From an uncultured Collinsella sp. (lineage in GTDB: Bacteria > Actinomycetota > Coriobacteriia > Coriobacteriales > Coriobacteriaceae), in NCBI GenBank assembly GCA_944321445.1, contig CALULJ010000016.1, positions 1 to 46,607 on the forward strand: DNA of 46,607 bases, written 5' to 3'. Positions within the stretch are counted from its first letter, which is position 1. Each line of letters opens with the position of its first letter. Under the pieces are notes generated by a model. That model was given only the letters and a program-made list of their open reading frames with translations, made no database searches and was not told where the DNA came from. Below are positions 18,201 to 26,058 of this stretch, piece after piece. The position numbers were made by a program, and so were the translations under genes.

Positions 18201-19059
18201 GTGCGCGGGCAACGCCATCGGTGAGCATGACCTCGTTGCGTGCGCCGCGCAGGCGAGAGAGGGCGTCGCAGGCGGTCAGCGCTTCTGCTGCCAGCGCATC
18301 GGTTTCGGCGGCACCTAAGGTGTCTGCCACGACGATGGGAACGACGCGCCGGGTCTGCTCGGGGTCGAACGACATGAGGCGACCGTGGTGCGCGCTTGCG
18401 CGCCAGGCGATGGTGCGCAAGGGGTCGCCCTTTTCGTAGGGTCGCACAAGCGCCCCGATACGTTCACGGTCGGCAAGGGGCAGATGCGCACGCAAGCGGT
18501 TGCTTTCGGCATGCAGCGCGGGATGCGGATGGTCGTGCACCGGAGGAGCGATCCACAGCTCCTGCCCCGATGGAACGGTGCGCCGCGCGGTCCAGCATCC
18601 AAACGGGTCACGAAAGCGCACGAGCGTTCCGCCCGCACGGTAGAGGCCGCGCTGCTCGGGGATGTCCTCGCCCACGTCGCTTCCCACAACGCGTCCGCGC
18701 TGGTCGATTTGCGTCCATGTCGTTTGGGTATCGACGGCTCGTGCCGCCACGATGTGCTCCACGCGCCTCGCGAGCGCACGCGCCCGCGAGGTGGGGGTGG
18801 CGTGCGGCCCCGCGGCATGCCATGCGGCAATCACGCTGATGAGCCCCGCTGCGAGCGCCAGGCCGATGGCCACCGCGACCGCAACGAACGCGACGGCGAG
18901 GAGCTGCGAGCCCAGCACGAGGAAGAAGATGGCAAGCAGCAGCGCGACGAACGCACCGGACGTCGGGCGTATCGTGAACGCACCCAGTGCGCACAGGGTT
19001 TTCCGCACATGCGACAGCACGGTCGTACGACTGCGGCGGGCGCGTGCGTGGCGAGACAT
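15295..19059 (-). CDS. DUF58 - TgpA-type transglutaminase fusion protein
   Basis: 1254 residues. The N-terminal part (1-390) has two membrane helices and a DUF58 domain with RPYEKGDPLRTIAWRASA near residue 206. From about 395 seven helices lead into an extracytoplasmic transglutaminase-like domain with catalytic Cys in GRGYCVHYASAF (about 978), His in NHDLHAWTEAYL (about 1023) and Asp in FDVTPP (about 1038). A proline/glutamate-rich linker, one more helix and a DUF4129-like cytoplasmic tail follow. DUF58 and TgpA are normally separate genes next to moxR; here they are one polypeptide with no stop or frameshift. The MoxR gene lies 15 bp upstream. Probable role: envelope protein processing or cross-linking. 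Confidence 0.9.
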   Translation of the reverse strand: MSRHARARRSRTTVLSHVRKTLCALGAFTIRPTSGAFVALLLAIFFLVLGSQLLAVAFVAVAVAIGLALAAGLISVIAAWHAAGPHATPTSRARALARRVEHIVAARAVDTQTTWTQIDQRGRVVGSDVGEDIPEQRGLYRAGGTLVRFRDPFGCWTARRTVPSGQELWIAPPVHDHPHPALHAESNRLRAHLPLADRERIGALVRPYEKGDPLRTIAWRASAHHGRLMSFDPEQTRRVVPIVVADTLGAAETDALAAEALTACDALSRLRGARNEVMLTDGVARAQGMRACERFAAAIQADAARDAAHVGLDATARAEAIHRLASSGDASHARIPIVLITEHPDGALARALEALSPALNITVATPRPLELAHDPQDRRDRAADHLSARRTSASRRWHMPLPPFICDIASLLCCLGIIALSMHLLGGLIEPGTWRHFGGAALSLTAASAILLPWVRLGRHRWVRPLVSFALFVLMTAAAIFVAANIIHTGTGIDILDPHAGLTPLGIDRDGGGVTWVPFVLFQGIFDMYYGNWVPVEVAPLSDAALVLAMVPIALVLNALFVSNRLRPLLCLLPVGLLATQTLCLGTADDLPLIGLSLFLGLALRVLSQSGAAIDSVEYAERPRIPKPVRSLRAGALGCCVGIALLTSALAVRATQASQALPIDLGVQSNVLVGSTVNPLMDLKSNLERPSETVALTYRTSLNRPLYLRLTSLSDLSGDTWMLDDSIPSTDGGILGSLFSAASGSDQPAALPGESASDEFTVEVIRDTGASAVGSVRAVDATVVIEGLASRFVPLPIGAYDTEVAEDVQPGDWRWNDTDAVYGTQSTTNRGLVYTAEAAYIDPITDSTGLQGVSNQLVSTLWSRQWTGQSVSTVEEWQDLRERIDELYEDERAAIDPVYLELPEELPQQIQEVVSEARAHLGEEAGISQLLSDEIDALWFLLDYFDGLRFTYSLDAPDGGGRNNLEVIAQFLDSGRGYCVHYASAFAVLGRALGVPTRIALGYRGDPGQEDGDRYVVTNHDLHAWTEAYLYGIGWVPFDVTPPSTSTGGTVSDEREEPEDTDAQQPDEQEQPEQEAPDQQPDVEDPDAAGSGDEPEADDLFAGMWAALGEIAAKARAYAPIAGAIAVAIALICAPRLLRRARCALRMRAVRDAAEHPGRAAEAAWAEALDCAHRGNIALEPSATEEDIARTIADAAPATRAEIQLLADIVCRTRYGDATQHVDAPTLIRALNNLHAAFGQRAKAKSDTTPSSES

Positions 19060-19074
19060 ATTGAGTTCCTATAC

Positions 19075-20082
19075 CTAGGCGCGGCGCGGGGCAGGCACGT
19101 CGCGCAGAATGCGTTCCAGCAGCTCCTGCTGGCGCGCGAGCGCACCGGCTCCCACCGTGGCGTCGGAGAACACGATGCGGTGCGCCAGGACCGCAGGCGC
19201 CATGGCGCGCACGTCGCCGGGATACACCGCGTCCTGCCCGTGCACCAGCGCGCGGACCCTGCTCATGGCGAGCAGCGCCAGCCCCGCGCGCGGCGAGGCG
19301 CCCAGCCGGGTGAGCGGGCTTTCGCGCGTCGCGGCGAGCAGTGCGACGGCATAGGAGGCAATGGCGGGCGCCACGTGGACGTGCGCGGCGGTGTCCGTTA
19401 TGGCCAGGATGTCGCGCGTCGTGCACAGCGGCTTCATGCCGGCAAGCGGATCGCGGCCGCTCGGCGCCATGAGCATGCGCGCCTCTGCCTGCGGGTGCGG
19501 GTAACCCAAGCTGATGCGGCACATAAAACGGTCGAGTTGCGCCTCGGGCAGGGGGTAGGTACCCTCCATCTCGATGGGGTTTTGCGTGGCGATGACCGTA
19601 AAGGGGCGCGGAAGGTCGTAGGTTGTGCCGTCGACCGTCACCCGCTTTTCCTCCATGGCCTCCAACAGGGCGGCTTGGGTCTTTGGGTTAGCACGGTTGA
19701 TTTCGTCGGCGAGCACGATCTGCGCAAAAATCGGGCCCTTGTAGAAGGTGAACTGCTGCTCGCGTTGGTTGAAGACCGAGACGCCCGTGATGTCCGAGGG
19801 CAGCATGTCCGGTGTGAATTGGATGCGGGAAACATCGCCCTGAATCGCCGCGGCAAGGGCGCGCGCAAGGGTCGTCTTGCCGATGCCGGGAACGTCCTCA
19901 AGCAGCAGGTGTCCGCCTGCGGCAAGCGTCATGACGGCGAGCTCGAGCGCCTCCCGATCCGTCGAGAGGGCGGCGTCGAGGGTATCGATAAGAGACGCGA
20001 TGATGTGGCGCGCGGCGGCACGCCGCTGGGTGTCGTTTCGCTGGGTGCGATTGGCGGAGCCGGTGCGGACGGATTCGGCCAT
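19075..20082 (-). CDS. MoxR-family AAA+ ATPase
   Basis: The 335-residue AAA+ ATPase has Walker A EDVPGIGKTTLARALA, the FTPDMLPSDITGVSVF segment typical of MoxR, Walker B VLADEINRANPKTQAALLEAMEE and sensor I VIATQNPIEMEGTYPLPEAQ. MoxR proteins act as chaperone-like ATPases for the DUF58/transglutaminase or VWA proteins encoded beside them. GGGAGG lies five bases before the ATG at 20082; an upstream ATG would add 12 residues. It forms a two-gene operon with the DUF58-TgpA fusion. Confidence 0.94.
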   Translation of the reverse strand: MAESVRTGSANRTQRNDTQRRAAARHIIASLIDTLDAALSTDREALELAVMTLAAGGHLLLEDVPGIGKTTLARALAAAIQGDVSRIQFTPDMLPSDITGVSVFNQREQQFTFYKGPIFAQIVLADEINRANPKTQAALLEAMEEKRVTVDGTTYDLPRPFTVIATQNPIEMEGTYPLPEAQLDRFMCRISLGYPHPQAEARMLMAPSGRDPLAGMKPLCTTRDILAITDTAAHVHVAPAIASYAVALLAATRESPLTRLGASPRAGLALLAMSRVRALVHGQDAVYPGDVRAMAPAVLAHRIVFSDATVGAGALARQQELLERILRDVPAPRRA

Positions 20083-20137
20083 CTCATCCTCCCTTGGGTC
20101 CGAAAAGCGCGCGGGCATGCGCGCGAATCATCTGTCC

Positions 20138-20515
20138 CTATTGTTGCATCTTTTGCTCGGTTGCGACGATGAGGTCCTCGTAGTGAGCAATTTTGTAATC
20201 CAGGCGCGCAAGCCCTGCCTGCATCTCGTCGATGCGCTGCTGAATGAGGCCGCGCTGCTGCTCAAGGATCGCCTTGCGCTCGGCGAGCGTGCCGTCCCCC
20301 TCGTCGAGGAGCCTCATGTAGGCGGTGAGCGCCTCGATGGATACGCCGGCGCCGCGCAGGCACTTGATGAACTCGATGCGCGCGAGGTCGGATTCGCCGT
20401 ATTCGCGGATTCCGCTCGCGTTGCGCGCTACGGGGCGAAGCAGCCCTATGCGTTCGTAATAGCGCAGCGTATCCGAGGAGATATCGAATTGCTGGGCAAC
20501 TTCGGCGATTTTCAT
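20138..20515 (-). CDS. MerR-family regulator
   Basis: 125 residues: an N-terminal winged helix (MKIAEVAQQFDISSDTLRYY, YERIGLLRP) and a long C-terminal dimerisation helix. No cysteines in positions typical of metal sensors are seen; the single cysteine is in IKCLRGAGVS. This is the short form related to aldehyde- or stress-responsive members such as NmlR/AdhR. Its own promoter has the MerR layout. No dehydrogenase partner gene is next to it, so the target is unclear. Confidence 0.93.
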   Translation of the reverse strand: MKIAEVAQQFDISSDTLRYYERIGLLRPVARNASGIREYGESDLARIEFIKCLRGAGVSIEALTAYMRLLDEGDGTLAERKAILEQQRGLIQQRIDEMQAGLARLDYKIAHYEDLIVATEQKMQQ

Positions 20516-20542
20516 GATCCATCCCTCCCGTTGGTGGCTTCA

Positions 20543-20573
20543 GGTATATCCCTTGGAGTGCACTCTAAGTCAA
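20543..20573 (-). promoter_or_regulatory. MerR-type promoter with 19 bp spacer
   Basis: On the minus strand TTGACT (20568-20573) and TATACC (20543-20548) are separated by exactly 19 bp, and the spacer holds the near-palindrome CTTAGAGTGCACTCCAAG (20552-20569). Over-long spacers with a central dyad are the hallmark of promoters activated by MerR proteins through DNA distortion. It directly precedes the merR gene, implying autoregulation. Confidence 0.85.
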
Positions 20574-20657
20574 GGGCTTCGCGCGGAACCTACATACCCA
20601 AGCAGTCGGGAATGGACTAGACTGGTTGGCCGGATCACAGATCAAGGGAGGATCACG

Positions 20658-21992
20658 ATGTTGGATTCGCAGCGCGCGGACGCTTCTGCCGCGCAGGGGC
20701 TGGCGGCGTTTGTCGAGGCATGCCCCAGCATGTTCCACACGATCGCGCAGATTCGCGCGCAGCTGGATGCCGCCGGGTTCACCTATGCGCCCGAGGCCGA
20801 GCCCTGGCGCATGGAGCCGGGTTCGCGCTGCTACACGGTGCGCAACAACTCGAGCGTAGTGGCGTGGCGCGCAGGCGAGCGCGTCGATGCGGGCGCCTAT
20901 CGCTTTCAACTTACGGCGTCCCATGCCGATTCCCCGACGTTTAAGCTGAAGACCGTCTCCGAGCTGGACGAGGGCGGCTACCTGCGCCTGGATGTCGAGG
21001 CGTATGGCGGCATGATCGACTACACCTGGTTCGACCGTCCGCTTTCGCTCGCCGGTCGCGTCATGGTGCGTCGCGAGGCGGGCGTCGAGAGCCGCTTGGT
21101 GGCGCTCGACGAGGACGTCGCGCTCATCCCCAGCCTAGCGATACACATGGATCGCAGCGTCAATGCGGGGTTTGCGCCCAACCGGAGCGTAGACGTGTGC
21201 CCGCTCGTTTCGGCGGGCGAGGCGGGGCGCGGGCACGTCGATACGCTCGTCGCCGATGTCCTGGGCGTCGACCCTGCCAACATTTTGGCGCGCGACCTGT
21301 TCCTAGTGAACCGTACGCCGGCGCGCATATGGGGCGCCGCGGACGAGTTCATCTCGGCACCGCGCCTCGATGACCTCATGTGCGCCTATACATCCTTGCA
21401 GGCATTTTGCGCGGCGACGAACGCGAACGCCGTGACCGTGCTCGCGTGCTTCGATAACGAGGAAGTCGGGTCGGGAACCAAACAGGGTGCCGCCTCCACG
21501 CTGCTCGCCGACACGCTTGCGCGCATCAACGCCGCGCTGGGCGGCACGGACGAGGACCTGCTGCGGGCGCTCGCGGCTTCTATGCTCGTGAGCTGCGACA
21601 ATGCGCACGCTGTCCATCCTAACCATCCCGAAAAGGCCGATGCGGCGAATGCCCCGCGCCTCAACGGCGGCATCGTCATCAAGGAGGCGGCGAACCAGCA
21701 CTACTGCACCGACGCGTTCAGCCGCGCGGTGTTCGCGGGGATTCTGGACGATGCGCATGTGCCGCACCAGACGTTTGCCAACCGCAGCGACATGGCGGGC
21801 GGCTCGACGCTCGGCAACATCTCCAACACCCAGGTGTCGGTACACGCGGTTGATGTGGGTTGCGCTCAGCTCGCCATGCACTCGAGCTACGAGACGGCCG
21901 GTGCGCGCGACGTGCAGCTGGCCATCGACGCCCTGCAGGCGTTCTACGCGGCCGATCTGCGCATCGACGGGGCAGACGCCGCAACCTGGTAA
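20658..21992 (+). CDS. M18-family aspartyl aminopeptidase
   Basis: The 444-residue zinc aminopeptidase removes N-terminal acidic residues from peptides. Metal-ligand motifs are visible: ASHADSPTFK near residue 90, the FDNEEVGSGTKQGA segment with the catalytic and metal-binding glutamates, and a C-terminal NRSDMAGGSTLGNI with the SCDNAHAVHPNHPEK stretch before it. GGGAGG precedes the ATG at 20658, and upstream codons in this frame do not look coding. It is divergent from merR and convergent with the flavoprotein gene. Confidence 0.93.
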   Translation: MLDSQRADASAAQGLAAFVEACPSMFHTIAQIRAQLDAAGFTYAPEAEPWRMEPGSRCYTVRNNSSVVAWRAGERVDAGAYRFQLTASHADSPTFKLKTVSELDEGGYLRLDVEAYGGMIDYTWFDRPLSLAGRVMVRREAGVESRLVALDEDVALIPSLAIHMDRSVNAGFAPNRSVDVCPLVSAGEAGRGHVDTLVADVLGVDPANILARDLFLVNRTPARIWGAADEFISAPRLDDLMCAYTSLQAFCAATNANAVTVLACFDNEEVGSGTKQGAASTLLADTLARINAALGGTDEDLLRALAASMLVSCDNAHAVHPNHPEKADAANAPRLNGGIVIKEAANQHYCTDAFSRAVFAGILDDAHVPHQTFANRSDMAGGSTLGNISNTQVSVHAVDVGCAQLAMHSSYETAGARDVQLAIDALQAFYAADLRIDGADAATW

Positions 21993-21999
21993 GCACATG

Positions 22000-22031
22000 A
22001 ACGCCCCTGTGCTCATGTGCACAGGGGCGTT
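22000..22031. terminator. bidirectional terminator
   Basis: AACGCCCCTGTG (22000-22011) pairs with CACAGGGGCGTT (22020-22031) around an 8-nt loop. An alternative stem GCACATGA (21993-22000) with TCATGTGC (22013-22020) overlaps it. It lies between two convergent genes. Confidence 0.85.
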
Positions 22032-22035
22032 GCCG

Positions 22036-22671
22036 TTAGCGAATGAAGTTGGTCTGAGAACCGGCTTCCTGTTCGGGTAGCTCGATGCCGGCTGCGCGGC
22101 CCGCCTCGAGGCACTTGAGCATCCAGGCCATGTTGCGGCCCAGCTGGCGCATGGTCCACAGGCCCTCGGCGTCCTGCTCGACCTGCTCGGCGGTGTTACC
22201 GTGGACGTTGTTCCAGTACCGCGAGCTTACGATGGGCATCTGCGAGATGGTGAAGAACTTCTGGATGTCATCGAGCGCAGCCGTGGTGCCGCCACGACGG
22301 GCGGAGGTGACGGCGGCAGCCGGCTTGAAGCGGAAGACGTTCGGCTGGCCAGCGCGACCGTTGGAGTAGAACAGGCGGTCCATGAAGGCGAGCAGCGATC
22401 CGGCGGCGTGCGCGTAGTGGACCGGCGCACCGAAGATGAAGCCGTCGGCCTCGGCCGCCTTCGCACGGAATTCGTTCACGGCGTCGTCGAACACACAGGC
22501 GCCCTTGGTGCCGCATCCTCCACAGGCGACGCAGCCGCCCACGGGCTTGGGGCCGATCCAAAAGATCTCGGCCTCGACGCCGTTTTCCTCAAGCGTACGC
22601 GCGACCTCTTCGAGCGCGCGGTTGGTGCAGCCGGCCTTGTGCGGGCTTCCGTTTACGAGCATGACCTTCAC
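22036..22671 (-). CDS. NAD(P)H-dependent FMN reductase, iron-sulfur-flavoprotein-like
   Basis: The 211-residue protein has a flavodoxin-like fold: MLVNGSPHKAGCTNRAL at the N-terminus and FGAPVHYAHAAGSLLAFMDR for FMN binding. A compact cysteine cluster in GGCVACGGCGTKGACVF (C-x2-C-x2-C-x5-C) matches the pattern of archaeal/clostridial iron-sulfur flavoproteins that bind a 4Fe-4S cluster near FMN. It probably reduces small electron acceptors or detoxifies oxygen species; the donor is unknown. The start codon is GTG at 22671 with GGGAGG upstream. Confidence 0.85.
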   Translation of the reverse strand: MKVMLVNGSPHKAGCTNRALEEVARTLEENGVEAEIFWIGPKPVGGCVACGGCGTKGACVFDDAVNEFRAKAAEADGFIFGAPVHYAHAAGSLLAFMDRLFYSNGRAGQPNVFRFKPAAAVTSARRGGTTAALDDIQKFFTISQMPIVSSRYWNNVHGNTAEQVEQDAEGLWTMRQLGRNMAWMLKCLEAGRAAGIELPEQEAGSQTNFIR

Positions 22672-22735
22672 GATGCATTCCTCCCTTTGAATCGTTGACG
22701 TCTGTGCTTATACCCCGCATGGGCCTCGTCCCTCG

Positions 22736-22757
22736 CACAGATTCCGCAGAATCTGTG
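22736..22757. promoter_or_regulatory. hairpin upstream of the flavoprotein gene
   Basis: CACAGATTC-CGCA-GAATCTGTG (9 bp arms, 4-nt loop). Its core CAGATTCCG..GAATCTG is almost repeated in the terminator stem at 22792-22829. Role unknown; it could be an operator. Confidence 0.4.
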
Positions 22758-22791
22758 AGGTGGTAAACACGTTTATCTGGGAAAACGCGAA

Positions 22792-22829
22792 AAGCCCCTT
22801 CCAGATTCCGTGGAATCTGGAAGGGGCTT
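22792..22829. terminator. terminator of the dehydrogenase gene
   Basis: A perfect 18 bp stem, AAGCCCCTTCCAGATTCC with its complement and a 2-nt turn, lies 37 bp beyond the stop of the D-2-hydroxyacid dehydrogenase. It is probably bidirectional; the minus-strand side is followed by a TTTTCGCGTTTT stretch. Confidence 0.85.
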
Positions 22830-22866
22830 CGAGCAAACGTATTGGTTGTGACGAGAAACGCGCGCT

Positions 22867-23802
22867 CTACAGCTCCACGCGGTTGCGCAGCGGCTCGCCA
22901 GCCTCAAGGTGCGCGAGGTTCTCTGCCGTGATCGCGGCGATGTTGGTGAGGACCGTGGGGAGGTGGAACTGCCCGGCGACGTGCGGGGTGATGAAGATGT
23001 TCGGCGCGTCCCACAGCGGGTCGTCCGCCGGCAGGGGTTCCGGGGTCGTCACGTCAAGCGCGGCACCCGCAAGCTGGCCAGATTCCAGCGCGGCGATGAG
23101 GTCGGGCTGCACCACGAAGTCTCCGCGGCCGCCGTTGGCGAAGTATGCGCCCGGCTTGCAGGAAGCAAAGAACTCCGCATTGGCCAGCCCGCGCGTCGCA
23201 TCCGTGCTGGGCAGGAAGGCGACCACCACATCGGCTGCGGGAAGCAGATCGGGCAAGGCGTCCATGGTGCGCATGGCGTCAAAGCCGGCGGGAACCTCTC
23301 CCACATGGCGGCGCACGCCGGTGACGTGCGCGCCGAAAGCACTTGCGAGCTGGGCGAAGTGCGAGCCGATGTCGCCCGCGCCCAGCACGAGCACCTGCGC
23401 TCCCACAAACGTGGTGACCTGCCCGCGGTCGGTCCACAGGTGCGAGCGCTCGTCGTCACGGTAGCCATCCAGGTGCTTCATCATGGCCAAGATCATGGCG
23501 AACATATGCTCCGATACCGCCTGTCCGTAAGCGCCGACCGCGCAGGTGAGCGCAGCGCCCGCAGGCACGATGCCCGGCGCCACGTACTTGTCGTAGCCTG
23601 CGGAGTTGAGCTGCAGCAGGCGCAGGTTGCGCGCGATGCCCAGACGGCTGGGGTCGAGGTTTCCCACGATGACGTCGGCGGCGGCGACCTGCTCGTCGGT
23701 GACGCCCACATGGGTGGCATAGGTGTAGGTGGCGTCGGGCGCGCCCGCCTCGAGCGTGACGCGCTGCGCTTCGGTGAGGGGAAGAAGAACCAGGACGTTC
23801 AT
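22867..23802 (-). CDS. D-isomer-specific 2-hydroxyacid dehydrogenase
   Basis: 311 residues. It has the NAD-binding VLGAGDIGSHFAQLASAFG segment and the three catalytic positions of the family: Arg in NGGRGDF, Glu in DVTTPEPLP and His in ITPHVAG. The family interconverts 2-hydroxy and 2-keto acids; the specific substrate cannot be read from sequence. ATG 23802 is chosen because GGAG precedes it and the protein then begins MNVLVLLPLTEAQ. The DXS-like gene lies 131 bp upstream on the same strand, so the two may be functionally linked. Confidence 0.9.
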   Translation of the reverse strand: MNVLVLLPLTEAQRVTLEAGAPDATYTYATHVGVTDEQVAAADVIVGNLDPSRLGIARNLRLLQLNSAGYDKYVAPGIVPAGAALTCAVGAYGQAVSEHMFAMILAMMKHLDGYRDDERSHLWTDRGQVTTFVGAQVLVLGAGDIGSHFAQLASAFGAHVTGVRRHVGEVPAGFDAMRTMDALPDLLPAADVVVAFLPSTDATRGLANAEFFASCKPGAYFANGGRGDFVVQPDLIAALESGQLAGAALDVTTPEPLPADDPLWDAPNIFITPHVAGQFHLPTVLTNIAAITAENLAHLEAGEPLRNRVEL

Positions 23803-23933
23803 GGGAACTCCGTTCGCAACGAGGTGTCGGTCCGCCCCAGTATATCGCGGCGGAATCGACGCCCCCATGGTCTGGGTACCCATCATCTGTTCAAAAGCTG
23901 TATCTTCGCGCGCCGGTGGACGGCGTTCGGGTG

Positions 23934-25703
23934 CTACTGGATTTCCTCCAGAAGCCGCATGGTATCCTCGGCCATCGCCTCGACGGTCATGCCGTTTTCT
24001 GCCAGCAGCTCGCGCGGGTCGTAGCGGTCCGGGAACCCAACGTGCACGCCATAGCAGCGGACGCGGGCGCCTAGCGGCCCCAGAAAGCGGGCGACCTTTT
24101 CGCCCCAGCCGCCTTCGAGCACGCCGTCTTCGATGGTGACGACCAGGCGGTGCGTGCGTGCGATGTTCGTGAGGAAGTCGCGATCCAGCTCCGTGACGAA
24201 GCGCGGGTTCACGAGCGTCGCATGGATGTTTGCCGTGCGCGCAAGTTCGAGGGTCAGGCGCTCGCCCAGCGCAAAGAAGTCGCCCAGGGCAAAGATAGCG
24301 ACGTCGGAGCCCGTGCGCGCAACCTGGTAGGAGGGCACACCGTAGGATGCGTCAACGGTGAGCTCGCAGGATGTCGGGTCGCCCAGCACCGGCACGCGGA
24401 TCGCCACGGGGCAGGTGCGTTGGTCCAGCGACCAGTCGAGCATGGCGAGGAATTCCTTTTCGCTCGTGGGCGCGAGGTAGCGCAGGCCAGGCATGTTGCC
24501 CAGCATCGAGATGTCGAAGTACCCCAGGTGCGTTTGGTCGGTGGTGCCAAAGATCGATGAACCGTATACCAAAATGGTGGCTGGCGCGTTGTTCAGGCAC
24601 AGGTCGTGCCACAGCTCGTCGTAGGCGCGCTGCAAAAAGGTGCCGTAAACGCCCAGGACGGGTTTGGCGCCCGCGACGGCGAGGGCCGACGCGTATGTGA
24701 CCGCATGCTCCTCGGCGATGCCGACGTCAACGAACTGTTCGCCGGCGCTCGCACGGCGCTCGGGCGTGAACCCCATGATGTAGGGGGTCGCCGCGGTGAT
24801 GGCCACGATGCTGCGATCGCACTGCATACGCGGCAACAGGTGCGTTGCCGTGAGTTCGGCGTAGTCGGGTCCCGTTGCGGCGCTCGCGCGCTTTTCTCCC
24901 GTGGCGGGGTCGAACGGTCCCACATGGTGCCAGGCCTCGGGGTCCTGCTCGGCCGGGGCAAAGCCCAAGCCCTTGCGCGTATGGATGTGCAGCACGACGG
25001 GTCGCTCGCATCCGCGCAGCTCCGAGAGGGCGTCGATGAGTGCAAGCACGTCGTTGCCCGCTTCGAGGTAGCGGTAATCGAGCCCCAGGGAGCGGAAGAA
25101 GCTGCAGGAAGCTTGACCTGCTGTCGCACGGAGCTCAGCGAGGTTCGCATACAGGCCGCCATGGTTTTCGGCGATGGACTGGTCGTTGTCGTTCACGACG
25201 ATGATGAAGCCGTTGCCGCCGGCAGCCGCGCTATCGAGGCTCTCGAATGCCAGGCCGCCCGACAAAGAACCGTCGCCGATGACCGCGATGACGTCGTAGT
25301 CGTCACCTGCGAGATCGCGCGCCTTCGCCATGCCCGCCGCGAGGCCGATGGAGGTGGAGGTGTGCCCCATGGCGAACAGGTCATGCTCGGATTCCAAGGG
25401 GTTCGAAAAACCGCTCACATCTGCGTAGCGAGCAGGATCGAGAAACGCCTGCGCGCGCCCCGTGAGCGCCTTGTGGGCATACGTTTGATGCGAGACGTCG
25501 AAGACGATCTTGTCGCGCGGTGAGTCGAACACGCGATGCAGCGCCACGCTCAGCTCGACCACGCCCAGGTTGGGGCCTACGTGGCCGCCTACCGCAGCGG
25601 AGCTCTCGATGAGGGCTTCGCGCAGCTCTTGGCACAAAACGGGGAGTTCATGCAGGTCGAGCGCTTTGACATCGCTCGGTGACGCAATGTCCGACAGATA
25701 CAT
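23934..25703 (-). CDS. DXS-like thiamine-diphosphate enzyme, divergent
   Basis: The 589-residue protein has the DXS domain order. ThDP and catalytic features are present: SHQTYAHK (His near residue 71), GHTSTSIGLAAGMA, GDGSLSGGLAFESLD, DIGIAEEHAV-like VGIAEEHAVTYASALA and FLQRAYDELWHD. It differs from true DXS in key places: the long linker after the ThDP domain is mostly missing, and the DRAG motif is replaced by YGSSIFGTTDQTH. The usual PRGN is PVLG. Both arginines that hold the glyceraldehyde-3-phosphate phosphate in E. coli DXS (R420, R478, from memory) are therefore absent. It may be a DXS paralogue with another acceptor. GGGGAGG precedes the ATG. Confidence 0.8.
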   Translation of the reverse strand: MYLSDIASPSDVKALDLHELPVLCQELREALIESSAAVGGHVGPNLGVVELSVALHRVFDSPRDKIVFDVSHQTYAHKALTGRAQAFLDPARYADVSGFSNPLESEHDLFAMGHTSTSIGLAAGMAKARDLAGDDYDVIAVIGDGSLSGGLAFESLDSAAAGGNGFIIVVNDNDQSIAENHGGLYANLAELRATAGQASCSFFRSLGLDYRYLEAGNDVLALIDALSELRGCERPVVLHIHTRKGLGFAPAEQDPEAWHHVGPFDPATGEKRASAATGPDYAELTATHLLPRMQCDRSIVAITAATPYIMGFTPERRASAGEQFVDVGIAEEHAVTYASALAVAGAKPVLGVYGTFLQRAYDELWHDLCLNNAPATILVYGSSIFGTTDQTHLGYFDISMLGNMPGLRYLAPTSEKEFLAMLDWSLDQRTCPVAIRVPVLGDPTSCELTVDASYGVPSYQVARTGSDVAIFALGDFFALGERLTLELARTANIHATLVNPRFVTELDRDFLTNIARTHRLVVTIEDGVLEGGWGEKVARFLGPLGARVRCYGVHVGFPDRYDPRELLAENGMTVEAMAEDTMRLLEEIQ

Positions 25704-26058
25704 GCTCTGCGACCCCTCCCCCTGCAGATCGTGCGCGCCGCCCTTCGCGTCGCCGCATCAGTCTACCCACTATCTCACAAATCAACGCTCGATGTGTGTC
25801 GGGTGTGCGAGGGTTGCGTTCTTGTCGGCAAACGCTGTGTCGCCGCTTGCGCGCGCGGTCTGGGTGGCAGCGGCAGGGGATTGTTCGATGTGGCTTCGTG
25901 TTGCCGGAGCGTTTCGGGTTTTTCGTGCAGGTTTCGAGCGCGCGTCCGGCGTGCTTCCGCCCGTTTGCATCTCGAATATCTCGTCGGTTGCCATCCGGTG
26001 CGTTCGGAGCGGGTGCCATGATGGCCGCGTTCTGTTCGATGCGAACAAAGGAGGGCGC
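25704..26058. promoter_or_regulatory. 355 bp divergent promoter region with palindrome before amtB
   Basis: The gap between the DXS-like gene and amtB holds no gene I can support. TGTTCG-ATG-CGAACA at 26033-26047 is a perfect 6+3+6 inverted repeat directly before the amtB ribosome binding site (AAAGGAGG), so it could be an operator or an RNA hairpin affecting translation. A related TTGTTCGATG occurs at about 25883. No convincing -35/-10 pair was found. Confidence 0.4.

Noticed and set aside
15991..18318. 775-codon open frame antisense to the DUF58-TgpA gene
   Set aside because: No motifs and no ribosome binding site; the opposite strand has catalytic residues in order.
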